Part shown: in pieces, positions 20,953 through 32,340 of the stretch
Numbering within the stretch: position 1 is the stretch's first letter
How the letters are laid out: each line of letters opens with the position of its first letter
Source: Turritopsis dohrnii
Taxonomy: Eukaryota > Cnidaria > Hydrozoa > Anthoathecata > Oceaniidae
Assembly (NCBI GenBank): GCA_027922465.2
Contig: BQMF02000379.1
Coordinates: 62,001 to 126,000, forward strand
DNA length: 64,000 nt
Direction: 5' to 3'
Program-made: the position numbers and the translations under genes
Notes under the pieces: generated by a model
Databases searched by the model: none
What the model saw: only the letters and a program-made list of their open reading frames with translations
Told to the model about the DNA's origin: nothing

Positions 20953-23900
20953 GTACTTTCCGCTATTTATCAAATCTTCTTATAGCTCTTCTTTATTTTG
21001 ATTATCTTCATTGTTATTTTAATGTGTATCTGAACAGGTCGTCCGTATGATTGTGGTAAACCCGGCCAACCGCGATGTCCAGATGTCTTCGGTGATGCAG
21101 GTAAGAAACATATTGTATGTACCCACAACATATTTTATTTATGTTCAAAAAGGTGAATCATCTTGATTTTATGGAACTGGAAAACCTTTCGAGAATTTGG
21201 GCTCAATTTCTGTTAATTTTACTGTCCGTTGTCAAATTGATGGAATTGTTCGTATCTCAGCAATCATTTTGTGTGCTTTCAATTAAAACATAATTTCAAT
21301 CATGAAAACGCAGTTAAAATAGTTTTTTGTTCGTTTTATAAATAAGTATTTATTAAGAGTAACAGAAACACTGACAATGAAAACCTTCTCAATTGAATAA
21401 ACGCAGGAATGTGGTTGAATTATCGAGAATATCAGCGTTTTATGCATATTTTCTTCATTTTTTCTCTTGTAAAGCAATAGAGAGTATTAAAGAAATAGGT
21501 CCATTAATTAAAATATGCCTCATTGGATTGATTTATTTATTTCATTGACTGCAAAACACATTAAGGAAATATTCTTTATAGAACAACAATTATCTGAATT
21601 TTTCATCCAACACATAATCTGACTTTAGTATTCCTTTTACTTTCCGTTATGTTGGTAATGTTGCAAGGTACTTTACAATATTTATGAAATCGTCTTGTAG
21701 CTAGTCTGCATTTTGATTATCTTCATTGTTATTTTAATGTGTATCTGAATAGGTCGTCCGTATGGTTGTGGTAAACCCGGCCAACCGCGATGTCCAGATG
21801 TCTTCGGTGATGCAGGTAAGAAACATATTGTATGTACCCACAACATATTTTATTTATGTTCAAAAAGGTGAACCATCTTGATTTTATGGAACTGGAAAAC
21901 CTTTCGAGAATTTGGGCTCAATTTCTGTTAATTTTACTGTCCGTTGTCAAATTGATGGAATTGTTCGTATCTCAGCAATCATTTTGTGTGCTTTCAATTA
22001 AAACATAATTTCAATCATGAAAACGCAGTTAAAATAGTTTTTTGTTCGTTTTATAACTAAGTATTTATTAAGAGTAACAGAAACACTGACAATGAAAACC
22101 TTCTCAATTGAATAAACGCAGGAATGTGGTTGAATTATCGAGAATATCAGCGTTTTATGCATATTTTCTTCATTTTTTCTCTTGTAAAGCAATAGAGAGT
22201 ATTAAAGAAATAGGTCCATTAATTAAAATATGCCTCATTGGATTGATTTATTTATTTCATTGACTGCAAAACACATTAAGGAAATATTCTTTATAGAACA
22301 ACAATTATCTGAATTTTTCATCCAACACATAATCTGACTTTAGTATTCCTTTTACTTTCCGTTATGTTGGTAATGTTGCAAGGTACTTTACAATATTTAT
22401 GAAATCGTCTTGTAGCTAGTCTGCATTTTGATTATCTTCATTGTTATTTTAATGTGTATCTGAATAGGTCGTCCGTATGGTTGTGGTAAACCCGGCCAAC
22501 CGCGATGTCCAGATGTCTTCGGTGATGCAGGTAAGAAACATATTGTATGTACCCACAACATATTTTATTTATGTTCAAAAAGGTGAATCATCTTGATTTT
22601 ATGGAACTGGAAAACCTTTCGAGAATTTGGGCTCAATTTCTGTTAATTTTACTGTCCGTTGTCAAATTGATGGAATTGTTCGTATCTCAGCAACCATTTT
22701 GTGTGCTTTCAATTAAAACATAATTTCAATCATGAAAACGCAGTTAAAATAGATTTTTGTTCGTTTTATAAATAAGTATTTATTAAGAGTAACAGAAATA
22801 CTGACAATGAAAACCTTCTCAATTGAATAAACGCAGGAATGTGGTTGAATTATCGAGAATATCAGCGTTCTATACATATTTTCTTCATTTTTTCTCTTGT
22901 AAAGCAATAGAGAGTATTAAAGAAACAGGTCCACTTATTAAAATATGCCTCGTTGGATTGATTTATTTGTTTCATTGACTGCAAAACACAATAAAGAAAT
23001 ATTCTTTATAGAACAACAATTATCTGAATTTTTCATTCAACACATAATCTGACTTTAGTATTCCTTTTACTTTCCGTTATGTTGGTAATGTTGCAAGGTA
23101 CTTTACAATATTTATGAAATCGTCTTGTAGCTAGTCTGTATTTTGATTATCTTCATTGTTATTTTAATGTGTATCTGAATAGGTCGTCCGTATGGTTGTG
23201 GTAAACCCGGCCAACCGCGATGTCCAGATGTCTTCGGTGATGCAGGTAAGAAACATATTGTATGTACCCACAACATATTTTATTTATGTTCAAAAAGGTG
23301 AATCATCTTGAATTTATGAAACTGGAAAACCTTTCGAGAATTTGGGCTCAATTTCTGTTAATTTTACTGTCCGTTGTCAAATTGATGGAATTGTTCGTAT
23401 CTCAGCAATCATTTTGTGTGCTTTCAATTAAAACATAATTTCAATCATGAAAACGCAGTTAAAATAGTTTTTTGTTCGTTTTATAACTAAGTATTTATTA
23501 AGAGTAACAAAAACACTGACAATGAAAACCTTCTCAATTGAATAAACGCAGGAATGTGGTTGAATTATCGAGAATATCAGCGTTTTATACATATTTTCTT
23601 CATTTTTTCTCTTGTAAAGCAATAGAGAGTATTAAAGAAACAGGTCCACTTATTAAAATATGCCTCGTTGGATTGATTTATTTGTTTCATTGACTGCAAA
23701 ACACAATAAAGAAATATTCTTTATAGAACAACAATTATCTGAATTTTTCATCCAACACATAATCTGACTTTAGTATTCCTTTTACTTTCCGTTATGTTGG
23801 TAATGTTGCAAGGTACTTTACAATATTTATGAAATCGTCTTGTAGCTAGTCTGTATTTTGATTATCTTCATTGTTATTTTAATGTGTATCTGAATAGGTC

Positions 23901-26900
23901 GTCCGTATGGTTGTGGTAAACCCGGCCAACCGCGATGTCCAGATGTCTTCGGTGATGCAGGTAAGAAACATATTGTTCGTACCCACAACATATTTTATTT
24001 ATGTTCAAAAAGGTGAATCATCTTGATTTTATGGAACTGGAAAACCTTTCGAGAATTTGGGCTCAATTTCTGTTAATTTTACTGTCCGTTGTCAAATTGA
24101 TGGAATTGTTCGTGTCTCGGCAACTATTTTGTGTGCTTTCAATAAAAACATAATTTCAATCATGAAAACGCAGTTAAAATAGATTTTTGTTCGTTTTATA
24201 AATAAGTATTTATTAAGAGTAACAAAAACACTGACAATGAAAACTTTCTCAATTGAATAAACGCAGGAATGTGGTTGAATTATCGAGAATATCAGCGTTT
24301 TATGCATATTTTCTTCATTTTTTCTCTTGTAAAGCAATAGAGAGTATTAAAGAAACAGGTCCACTTATTAAAATATGCCTCGTTGGATTGATTTATTTGT
24401 TTCATTGACTGCAAAACACAATAAAGAAATATTCTTTATAGAACAACAATTATCTGAATTTTTCATCCAACACATAATCTGACTTTAGTATTCCTTTTAC
24501 TTTCCGTTATGTTGGTAATGTTGCAAGGTACTTTACAATATTTATGAAATCGTCTTGTAGCTAGTCTGTATTTTGATTATCTTTATTGTTATTTTAATGT
24601 GTATCTGAATAGGTCGTCCGTATGGTTGTGGTAAACCCGGCCAACCGCGATGTCCAGATGTCTTCGGTGATGCAGGTAAGAAACATATTGTTCGTACCCA
24701 CAACATATTTTATTTATGTTCAAAAAGGTGAATCATCTTGATTTTATGGAACTGGAAAACCTTTCGAGAATTTGGGCTCAATTTCTGTTAATTTTACTGT
24801 CCGTTGTCAAATTGATGGAATTGTTCGTGTCTCGGCAACTATTTTGTGTGATTTCAATAAAAACATAATTTCAATCATGAAAACATAGTTTAAATAGTTT
24901 TTTAGTTCATTTTCAACTAAGTATTTATTAAGAGTAACAGAAATACTGACAATGAAAACCTTCTCAATTGAATAAACGCAGAAATGTGGTTGAGGAACTT
25001 GGGAATTATCGAGAATAACAGCGTGTTATACATATTTTCTTCATTTTTTCTCTTGTAAAGCAATAAAAAGTATTAGAGAAATAGGTCCACTAATTAAAAT
25101 ATGCCTCATTGGCTTGATTTATTTATTTCATTGACTTTTCTGAACATAACTCCCAAGATGGTTTCGGATGTTATTTGTTCTCTCGACTCTTCTAAGGCTA
25201 CTGGTCCCGACGAAATCCCTGTAATCGTTCTGCAAAAATGCTCGCTTGAACTCTCTCCCATACTCTGTAGGCTATTCAGGAAGTTTATCGATGAATCTTG
25301 TTTCTTTCTTGTTGGAAGATTGCTTCTGTTGTGCCTGTTTTCAGAAACTCTGGTGAAATATCGGACCCTTTATGCTATCGTCCTATTAGTCTTCTCTCTA
25401 TTATAAATAAGGTTTTCGAATCATTGATCAACTCTTCCATCACCCATCATCTAGAATCTCTTCATCTGTTCTCTGATCACCAGTATGGTTTCCGTTCTGG
25501 TCGTTCCACTGCTGATGCTCTGACCGTCATCTCCGAACGTGTATGTCAGTCCCTCAATGCTCGTGGTGAGACACGAGCTATTGCTCTTGACATCTCCAAG
25601 GCATTCGACAAGGTTTGGTATCGTGGCCTTCTTCGCAAGTTGAAGACTTATGGCATTTCTGGTTCACTCTTGAATCTTATTAAGTCCTTTCTCAGTGGCA
25701 GGAGTATTAAGGTGGTTCTCGATGGTCATTCATCTTCTTCTTACTCTATTAATTCAGGGGTGCCTCAAGGTTCTGTCCTTGGTCCAACCCTCTTTCTCAT
25801 TTTCATCAACGACCTTCCCGATTTTATTCTCTGTAAACTTGCTATCTACGCTGACGACACTACTCTTTACTCGTCTCTTGAAAGGACTAAGGACTTGTTT
25901 GATAAGGTTGAAATGGCTGCTGAGTTGGAGGACAATCTTAGGACAGTAGTTGAATGGGGTCAGAAATGGTTGGCTTCCTTCAATGCTTCGAAAACTAAGC
26001 TTCTCTCTATTAATCGTTTCAGGGACCCTGTAACTCCTTCTGTTCTTATGAATGGAAGTGAGCTTGCAAAGTCATCTCAGGTTCGTCTTTTAGGTTTAAC
26101 CTTCACAAAGAATTTCACATGGAATTCTTACATCGAGTCCATTGCTAAATCTGCTGCTATGAAGGTTGGCTCACTTTTTCGGGTCCGTCACTTACTTTCG
26201 GCTAAATCTATCATTTACATGTTTAAGGCCACTATTCGCCCTTGTCTTGAGTACTGCTGCCACCTTTGGGCTGGAGCCTCTGCTCATTGTCTTCATCTTC
26301 TCGATCGTATTCAGAAGCGCTTAGTTAACTTAGTTGGCCCTGATCTTTGTGCTAATCTTCACCTCCTCTCACATCGGAGAAACGTTGCTTCCCTGTCTCT
26401 TTTCTATAAATACTTTCATGGGCATTGTTCGGATGACTTGCATCAACTGACTCCTTCTCCTAAGACTTTCTCTCGGATCACTCGCCTCTCTTCGAATTCT
26501 CATCCTTTGACTGTTCAGGTCTCAACTTGCCATAAAAACTTTTATTCATCTAGCTTTTTCCCTCGGACTGCTCGCCTCTGGAATTCTCTCCCTCATAGTT
26601 GTTTTCCTGCTGAGTATGATCTACAATCTTTTAAATCCAAGGTTAACCGCCACCTTGCTCTGTCTTTATAACTCTTCTTCCTTTTCTCATCTTGTAGCTT
26701 TCTCCCTAGTAGTGGCTTCGGCCTTGCAGGGAGCAACTCATTAAAAAAAAAAAAAAAAAAAAATTGACTTTAGTATTCCTTTTACTTTCCGTTATGTTGG
26801 TAATGTTGCAAGGTACTTTACAATATTTATGAAGTCGTCTTGTAGCTATTCTGTATTTTGATTATCTTCATTGTTATTTTAATGTGTATCTGAATAGGTC

Positions 26901-29143
26901 GTCCGTATGGTTGTGGTAAACCCGGCCAACCGCGATGTCCAGATGTCTTCGGTGATGCAGGTAAGAAACATATTGTTCGTACCCACAACATATTTTATTT
27001 ATGTTCAGAAAGGTGAATCATCTTGATTTTATGGAACTGGAAAACCTTTCGAGAATTTGGGCTCATTTTCTCTTAATTTTACTGTCCGTTGTCAATGGGA
27101 TGAAATTGTTCGTATCTCGGCAACTATTTTGTGTGATTTCAATAAAAACATAATTTCAATCATGAAAACGCAGTTAAAATGGTGTTTTCGTTCGTTTTAT
27201 AAATAAGTATTTATTAAGAGTAACAGAAATACTGACAATGAAAACCTTCTCAATTGAATAAACGCAGGAATGTGGTTGAGCAACTTTGGAATTATCGAGA
27301 CTGTCTGCGTTTTAAACATATTTTTCTTCATTTTTTCTCTTGTAAAGCAATAGAGAGTATTAAAGAAATTAGGTGCACTAATTAAAATATGCCTCATTGG
27401 ATTGATTTATTTATTTCATTGACTGCAAAACACATTAAGGAAGTAGTCTTTATAGAACAACAAATATCTGAATTTTACATCTAAACATAATCTGACTTTA
27501 GTATTCCTTTTACTTTACATCACGTTAGTAACATTGCAAGGTACTTCTAATATTTATCAAATCTTCTTATGTTCTCTATGTTACGCACCTTCAAGTGGTT
27601 TGAACTTTACTCTTATTAACATCGTTTTTATTAATTATGTATCTTACTAGATCGCGCACCTGATTGTATCCCTGGTCTACCATGTTACAATGGTCACCTA
27701 GGTTAGAAACTTACTACATGTACCCCATGAAAGATGTGAAATAATAATTTTATTAGGCGTTGTCAAGTAGGAATCTTAAAGATAAAACCATAGTCGTATT
27801 TTGGTTAAGATGATCTGGTAATCTATCTTTCCGATGAATTATTTTTCTTATGAAGATAACAGAAATAATGAAAATCAAAACCATCATTTATATCTCCTTT
27901 ATTTACCCTTGTTATAAGAAATTGTGAAATCTTTCAAGTCAGTGCTATTGGTATGACAATAACAGGAATAATAGGAATTAAAACCACACCTGAAATCAAT
28001 TACCTCAATAAAATAAGCGAATGAATGTTGTAGAGAAGTTTCCAAAATATCAGACCGTCCATCACTTAATCCCACTATTCTTCGATTTTTTTTATTTCCG
28101 AAACAATGCAGCTTACAAAAGAAATTTGGTCAACAAATTGAAAGATGCCATCCGTAGGTTTATTATTTTCGTTAGTTTGAGAACATATATTCAAAGAAAT
28201 AGCCTCTGTGGAACAAAAGAAGAAACACATTATCACATTTGTCGATATGTTGTTAAATGTTTTAAACAAAAGAGATTAGCCGGAAGTCATGAAAATGGCT
28301 TAAGTTTCTTTTATTTTATTTTCTATCGTGACATGTTTGTTTTATTTGATGTTTGTGCCACATCGAAGCTGTATGTAAGAATCAGAACTACCTTAAATTT
28401 CTTTCAAAGTGACATTAATGTTTTATTTACAAAAACTCCTACTCTTATCCTAATCTGATGACGTAATCGTAAACATTTATTAATGCGCTTTGTATACAAA
28501 CAGAACGCACACCTAAATGCGAATATTGGTCTTGTTTTCGGAAAGAATTTGGACAGAAAGGTAAGTTGATTTCGTTCTGTGTTATCAGTCCAAAATCAAT
28601 ACAAAATAAATGTTATTCCCTTTACCCTGATCAACATAGCAGTAGCGTTAGTAAAAAGGGTTAATAAATGGTTTTTTTTACATATTGTACCATAGTAAAC
28701 AGAAAAATGTTAGTGACATTCCTTCTTCTTCCATCTACGAAATTGTATTTCAATGTCTGTAAAATGTTTTAGACAATATGTATGATGGAAGAAATTTGTT
28801 GACGGATTTGGAGGACGCTTTTGCCGGTAAGTGTGATCATACTTTTATAACACAATAAGTACAATATTACTTGATAAACAAAACAAAATATTCACCATTT
28901 CCTTGATAAACACGATTAAAATGTATAATATACTTTATCGAACCATTGCAGAACCTGTTAATTAATATAGTTGTTGAAAAAGTTTGCACCAACATGATAT
29001 CGCTATCTCAATGGCATTTTTATCTAGTTTTTACTACTAATTACTACTAATTATTATCCTTATTTTTAATTAACAAATTTTCTATACAATTAGAACGTAC
29101 ACCTGACTGTCATAATCCGTATGGCTGCCACATTGGAAAATAA
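20901..29143 (+). CDS. secreted tandem-exon Cys-repeat peptide precursor
   Basis: Exons: 20901-20952, 21038-21100, 21753-21815, 22468-22530, 23183-23245, 23898-23960, 24613-24675, 26898-26960, 27651-27701, 28504-28560, 28773-28826, 29094-29143. All have GT-AG borders and all introns are phase 1, so each internal exon can be skipped or repeated without changing the frame. The lengths total 705 nt, 234 residues plus TAA. The product has a signal peptide, seven near-identical 21-residue repeats with two Cys each, two related two-Cys modules, one acidic Cys-free module and a short C-terminal two-Cys module. Most modules open with R-x-(Y/P)-x-C right after the splice junction. I infer a precursor cut into small single-disulphide peptides, or a repetitive secreted protein. 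Family unknown; hormone, defence, structural or venom roles are all possible. Confidence 0.8.
21038..26960 (+). CDS. exons 2-8: seven copies of a 63-nt repeat exon
   Basis: Each copy starts after TGAA(C/T)AG and ends at GCAG/GTAAGAAA. It codes G-R-P-Y-(D/G)-C, then GKPGQPR, Cys and PDVFGDA. Copies sit at 21038, 21753, 22468, 23183, 23898, 24613 (exact 715-base steps) and 26898. Copy one has Asp (GAT) where copies two to seven have Gly (GGT). Copies two to seven are identical at every base, although the introns around them differ. The Cys spacing is C-x7-C. Confidence 0.85.
25101..26671 (+). pseudogene. Jockey/CR1-like LINE reverse transcriptase, truncated
   Basis: The first frame reads SLDSSKATGPDEIP and shifts at about 25300 into the 25298-26671 frame. 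This has YRPISLLSIINKVFE, ALDISKAFDKVWYRGLL, GVPQGSVLGPTLFLIFINDLP and the catalytic AIYADDTTLY (25846-25858). The thumb and C-terminal region are complete to a TAA, ending RLWNSLPHSCF...FKSKVNRHLAL. The endonuclease and N terminus are absent. Only one frameshift is seen, so insertion is fairly young. The exact clade (Jockey, CR1 or relative) is not decided. Confidence 0.85.
25137..26763 (+). mobile_element. 5'-truncated LINE inserted in the peptide-gene array
   Basis: The insert begins mid reverse-transcriptase domain and ends in a run of about 20 A. It lies in sense orientation inside an intron between the sixth and seventh repeat exons. ATTGACTT occurs at both borders (25130-25137 and 26763-26770). 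Compared with intact units about 74 bases of the target are missing between the borders, so insertion was accompanied by a deletion. Confidence 0.85.
27651..27701 (+). CDS. exon 9: two-Cys module RAPDC-type
   Basis: It starts after TCTTACTAG and ends at CTAG/GTTAGAAA. With the carried G it reads DRAPDCIPGLPCYNGHL; spacing C-x5-C. It is in phase 1-1 and clearly related to the repeat exon but different in sequence. Confidence 0.75.
   Translation: MAHLIVSLVYHVTMVT
28504..28560 (+). CDS. exon 10: two-Cys module RTPKC-type
   Basis: It lies between TATACAAACAG and GTAAGTTG. It reads ERTPKCEYWSCFRKEFGQK with the carried G; spacing C-x4-C, aromatic and basic. Phase 1-1. Confidence 0.75.
28773..28826 (+). 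CDS. exon 11: acidic Cys-free module
   Basis: It lies between AAAATGTTTTAG and GTAAGTGT. It reads DNMYDGRNLLTDLEDAFA; no Cys, net acidic. It may be a spacer that keeps the precursor soluble or directs processing. Phase 1-1. Confidence 0.7.
29094..29143 (+). CDS. exon 12: terminal two-Cys module and stop
   Basis: It starts after TACAATTAG and reads ERTPDCHNPYGCHIGK then TAA; spacing C-x5-C. A GTAAAT follows two bases after the stop, so a 3' UTR intron is possible. The stop fixes the reading frame used for all upstream exons. Confidence 0.8.
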
Positions 29144-29542
29144 GGTAAATGAAGCCTTTTTGACATTGCTATAATGCAAATATAAGTAGCATATAAGTAA
29201 CGCTACTTCCACTCCCTTCTTCACAATTGTCTTTACAATGCAATTACAATGCAATTGGAAGCTTTCAAGTAAGCGTCATGTCTTGCGCTGATATTCCCGT
29301 CTCCAACTGTATATTGATACTAAATTTTGGTCATCAAGTACGAGCTGACAATTTTTGTGTTCGTTTAGAGAATGAAAGAAAATTGGCGAAACGAAAAGCT
29401 TTGAAATTTTTTCAGCACACTGCACTATGTATTTTATGGGATATTTTTTGATTACTTTTACCGAAGACATGTTTTTGCAACAAACATTTTGTTGTCATTC
29501 TTTCCAATCCATGTTATTTCTATTGTTAAAATTGTTTTTCTA

Positions 29543-29917
29543 AGGGGCTGTTCATATGGAGGTGAGCTGACCCGGTTAACCAGGCTGCGTCACTCGAACG
29601 AGATGAAGTTCACTCATTGTTTATATGGATATTTTTATCCCACTTAAATGGGTAAAAAGCAATAATTCGAATAATTCGAATTTTCACACACGCGCACTCG
29701 TCTAAAATCTATCCCGTCAAAGCTGGCTGGTGTGTTCATATGAAAAAAATGTCATCTAATCTGGGTGAAATGAAACGAGGTCTTACTTAAGTGAGCTAGC
29801 CCGCTTTTCATATGAACGCAATTGTTTTTATAATGATTTCTTAATAACAATGAGATCTTTGCTAAGTGAGATATCCCAGCTAATCAGCCCAGATCACCTC
29901 CATCTGAAAGTCCTTAA
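29543..29917. mobile_element. MITE-like element with inverted ends
   Basis: The left end GGGGCTGTTCATATGGAGGT is mirrored at the right end by ACCTCCATCTGAAAGTCC (imperfect). It is about 375 bases with no ORF and sits 400 bases downstream of the peptide gene. Confidence 0.6.
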
Positions 29918-30202
29918 ACATATCATCATCAAACAAATAAACAGTCCTTCAAAATTAATGCACTTATGTTTTCGTACATATATTGTTTTCAGAGTAAAGC
30001 TAAATATTTACTGAATCTAAAACACTACCTCATTACTGAAAAGACTTGAAATTTTAAGATTGTTGTGTTTATATGGTTTATGGATCACTGTCTTCACTCT
30101 CTAAATGATCATCATTCTGTGTTTTGTAGTTGGGATTCCTACTTTGCCTTGACGCAACAGGGGTCAGATCCCGTACAGGACTGAATTTCACTTGCTGCAG
30201 AA

Positions 30203-30478
30203 ATTTATTTATTTATTTATTTATTTACGAATGCGTACCCAGAATAGCCTCTTCAGTTCGTTCAGGCACTGTTATCAATGAAGGCACTGTGAAGGAGGTC
30301 CTAGAGCACTTAAAGCCCCCATTTGGGCAGAAACCGCTCAACTAAACAACCATCCTAGACATCATTCCTGCTCTCTTGCCGAATGCTGAGCAGAGAGGAG
30401 TGATTCACACTGTTATAGTCGCTGGCATGACTCGGTCGGGACAGAAAGCGAGCACTCTACCACAAGGCCAGCAGTCAG
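30203..30478 (-). mobile_element. tRNA-derived SINE
   Basis: On the minus strand TGGCCTTGTGGTAGAGTGCT (30451-30470) is a good tRNA A box. GACCGAGTCAT about 30 bases later resembles a B box. The element ends in (AAAT)n at 30203-30226. This is the build of a tRNA-derived SINE; target duplications are not obvious. Confidence 0.6.
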
Positions 30479-31609
30479 TTTCTTATATACAATTTGATAT
30501 TAGATTGTTGCGTTTAAGACTTCTCTTTTATTAATATGTTTTTATGTTAGTGTTTTAGACCTAGCATACATCGTGAAAAATTCAAAATATCTGAATAAAC
30601 ACAATGGAAACTTAAAGAGTCTATTGACGGATGAAATACAATAGAATGCACAGCGGTTTAACTTTTAACTCGATTACTATTCTCAAAACCCATGATCAAT
30701 TAAAATTCTAAATTGGTAAATCGACTTAATGTAAACAAATCTTTCGAACAAGAAAGCTTTGGAGTCAAAAAAAGATTTTTTTTCTGAAAAACTTATTCTT
30801 CATTGCCTTACTTATACACTTTATGTTGAACTCAGAACTTATATACACGTTGTTTTTTTTTTAAGAAAATTGTTATAAAAAAATGAGGCTCAAAAACCTC
30901 AAAACGTTAAGAAAATCTTAAGAAAATCAGCCTCAGTTTTCCAGATATCACTTTTTTTTGAAACATCAGCTTTTTAGGTCGTATTGAGTTTCGGTAGGGA
31001 GAAAACGGTTAACTTGGTATTTTGACGTCATTCTAACGGATATAATCTCAAGTAACATAAGTTTCATAAAACAGCAAAACTGAAAAGAATTCCGCGGGAA
31101 ATCGTATTGCTATTTGGAGGAAAACTTGTTTTTACTTCTCCAGAATTGATGTTTCTACCGTATGATTAAAGCAAAGTCTTAACAAAAGGAAATTCAGAGC
31201 GGAAAAGGAAATCTCAGCCTCGTTTGGTCAATAACCTTAAGAAAATCGAGACTCGGGCCAAAAAGTGACTTTCTTATAAAAAAAGACGTGTATTTACTTT
31301 CTGGGGTTGATATTTTATCTAAGAAGAATCAGAAATACGATTTAATCCCTAACAAATGCTGATTGCGAAGAGATTGATGGATGAACGACTGACGATTTAT
31401 AAATTCATAATTTCTGATTGTGGTTGAAGATGTTTATGCAATGTTTTTTCGTTGTAGCTATTCGTTGCTTATAGCACTCCAATAACATAGTAAATATAAA
31501 ACATATTCAATATCAAAAGTATGGAAAGTTTTGAAATAAAATTTCAGTTCACAGGTAGTATATGCACAAGAAAAAAGGAATACGATGTCTCTATCAATCT
31601 ATCAATATC
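30479..31609. other. no clear gene
   Basis: AT-rich; no repeats or coding patterns that I can support. Confidence 0.5.
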
Positions 31610-32340
31610 AATACAGTGGCGGACGCATACAGCTCAAGCTGTAGTAAAATTTCGTCAAGAAAATCATTATTAACTGATTTACGGCCGTTCTCCTTTATTC
31701 TCTTTGTCGATCTTTTACGGCATCATAATCACGCAACGCGATAATAATACCGTCACTCAAACATCTGTCCAATACATTTATTTATGGATTAGCGCATTAT
31801 TTGTTGGCGCCCCGTTTGACTCGTCAAATTTAGGTAAGCAAACCCCACAGCTTGATTGTTCTGCCTTACAGCTCAAAAAACGGCCCCTTCTGATCTATGA
31901 TGATGCGAGTTACAACTAACAGTTTTGAGCTTTTGATACAGCTCAAAGATACAGCTCAAGTCCCGATTCTACGGTAGTGCGATACCCATAGCGCTAATCG
32001 TAGCTTAGTAGTAATTCTTTCGTTCTTCCGTCTTTAGATATTTCGGTCGTCGGTAGAGTGGTCAAATGCGGCTCAATGCTCATACACGTGCTTCCTAAGA
32101 ACCTCTTTCTCGATTTTACCACGCCAGAATCCGACATGATGCACGGAGGAAGAGTTTCAGAAGCGACTAATTGCAATGATAAGTGGCAATGGAGTCTTAA
32201 AATTTACTTTTACAAATGAAATTGCTCTCCAAGAGGTTTTTATTTCCAAACGAGCACGTGAAGCTAATCTATAAGGTAAAGCCTGCTAGAAAAAGGACTT
32301 TACAGCTGAGAAATACAATGCAGATGAAAGAAAACATCGT
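31610..32340 (+). mobile_element. hAT-like element fragment
   Basis: It begins CAGTGGCGGACGCATACAGC, close to the CAGGGGCGGACGCAG ends seen elsewhere. It matches the inverse of 41720-42532 for about 700 bases (for example GCGCATTATTTGTTGGCGCC). Only the 5' part of the element is present; there is no matching right end nearby. Confidence 0.65.

Larger units (their letters stand above)
21629..27540 (+). other. seven relic or alternative 39-nt hydrophobic exons
   Basis: Copies of the signal exon at 21629-21667, 22344-22382, 23059-23097, 23774-23812, 24489-24527, 26774-26812 and 27502-27540. All have lost the ATG-AAG start (ATCTGACTTTAG instead). Each is preceded by TTTAG and followed by GTAC, spans 39 nt in phase 1-1 and has no stop, coding VFLLLSVMLVMLQ in most copies. 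They are probably leftovers of unit duplication, but splicing could include them. Confidence 0.5.
20953..27640 (+). repeat. 715-bp tandem array carrying the repeat exon
   Basis: About seven units, each with a relic of the signal exon, the 63-nt exon and intron sequence. Intron identity is high (scattered substitutions only), pointing to recent amplification or ongoing gene conversion. A LINE interrupts unit six at 25137-26763. The last unit (about 26770-27640) is the most diverged and leads into the non-identical 3' exons. Confidence 0.95.

Noticed and set aside
21283..24337. Minus-strand ORFs of 64-81 residues recurring every 715 bases
   Set aside because: They lie in the introns of the tandem array and are copied with it; sequence drifts freely and no signal or domain is seen.
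20953..27640. Regular tandem repeats that might suggest a CRISPR-like or satellite array
   Set aside because: The unit is 715 bases with a conserved coding exon and splice sites; it is a gene-internal exon duplication, not CRISPR or simple satellite.
28021..28458. 145-residue plus-strand ORF between two peptide-gene exons
   Set aside because: It is AT-rich, lies wholly within an intron, has no recognisable domain, and an unrelated ORF overlaps on the other strand.
30130..30345. 71-residue ORF across the SINE and a TTTA tract
   Set aside because: It spans SINE and microsatellite sequence in the antisense direction; no independent coding support.
30449..30470. Possible tRNA gene from the A box
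   Set aside because: No acceptor-stem pairing or full cloverleaf; the A box belongs to a tRNA-derived SINE with an AAAT tail.
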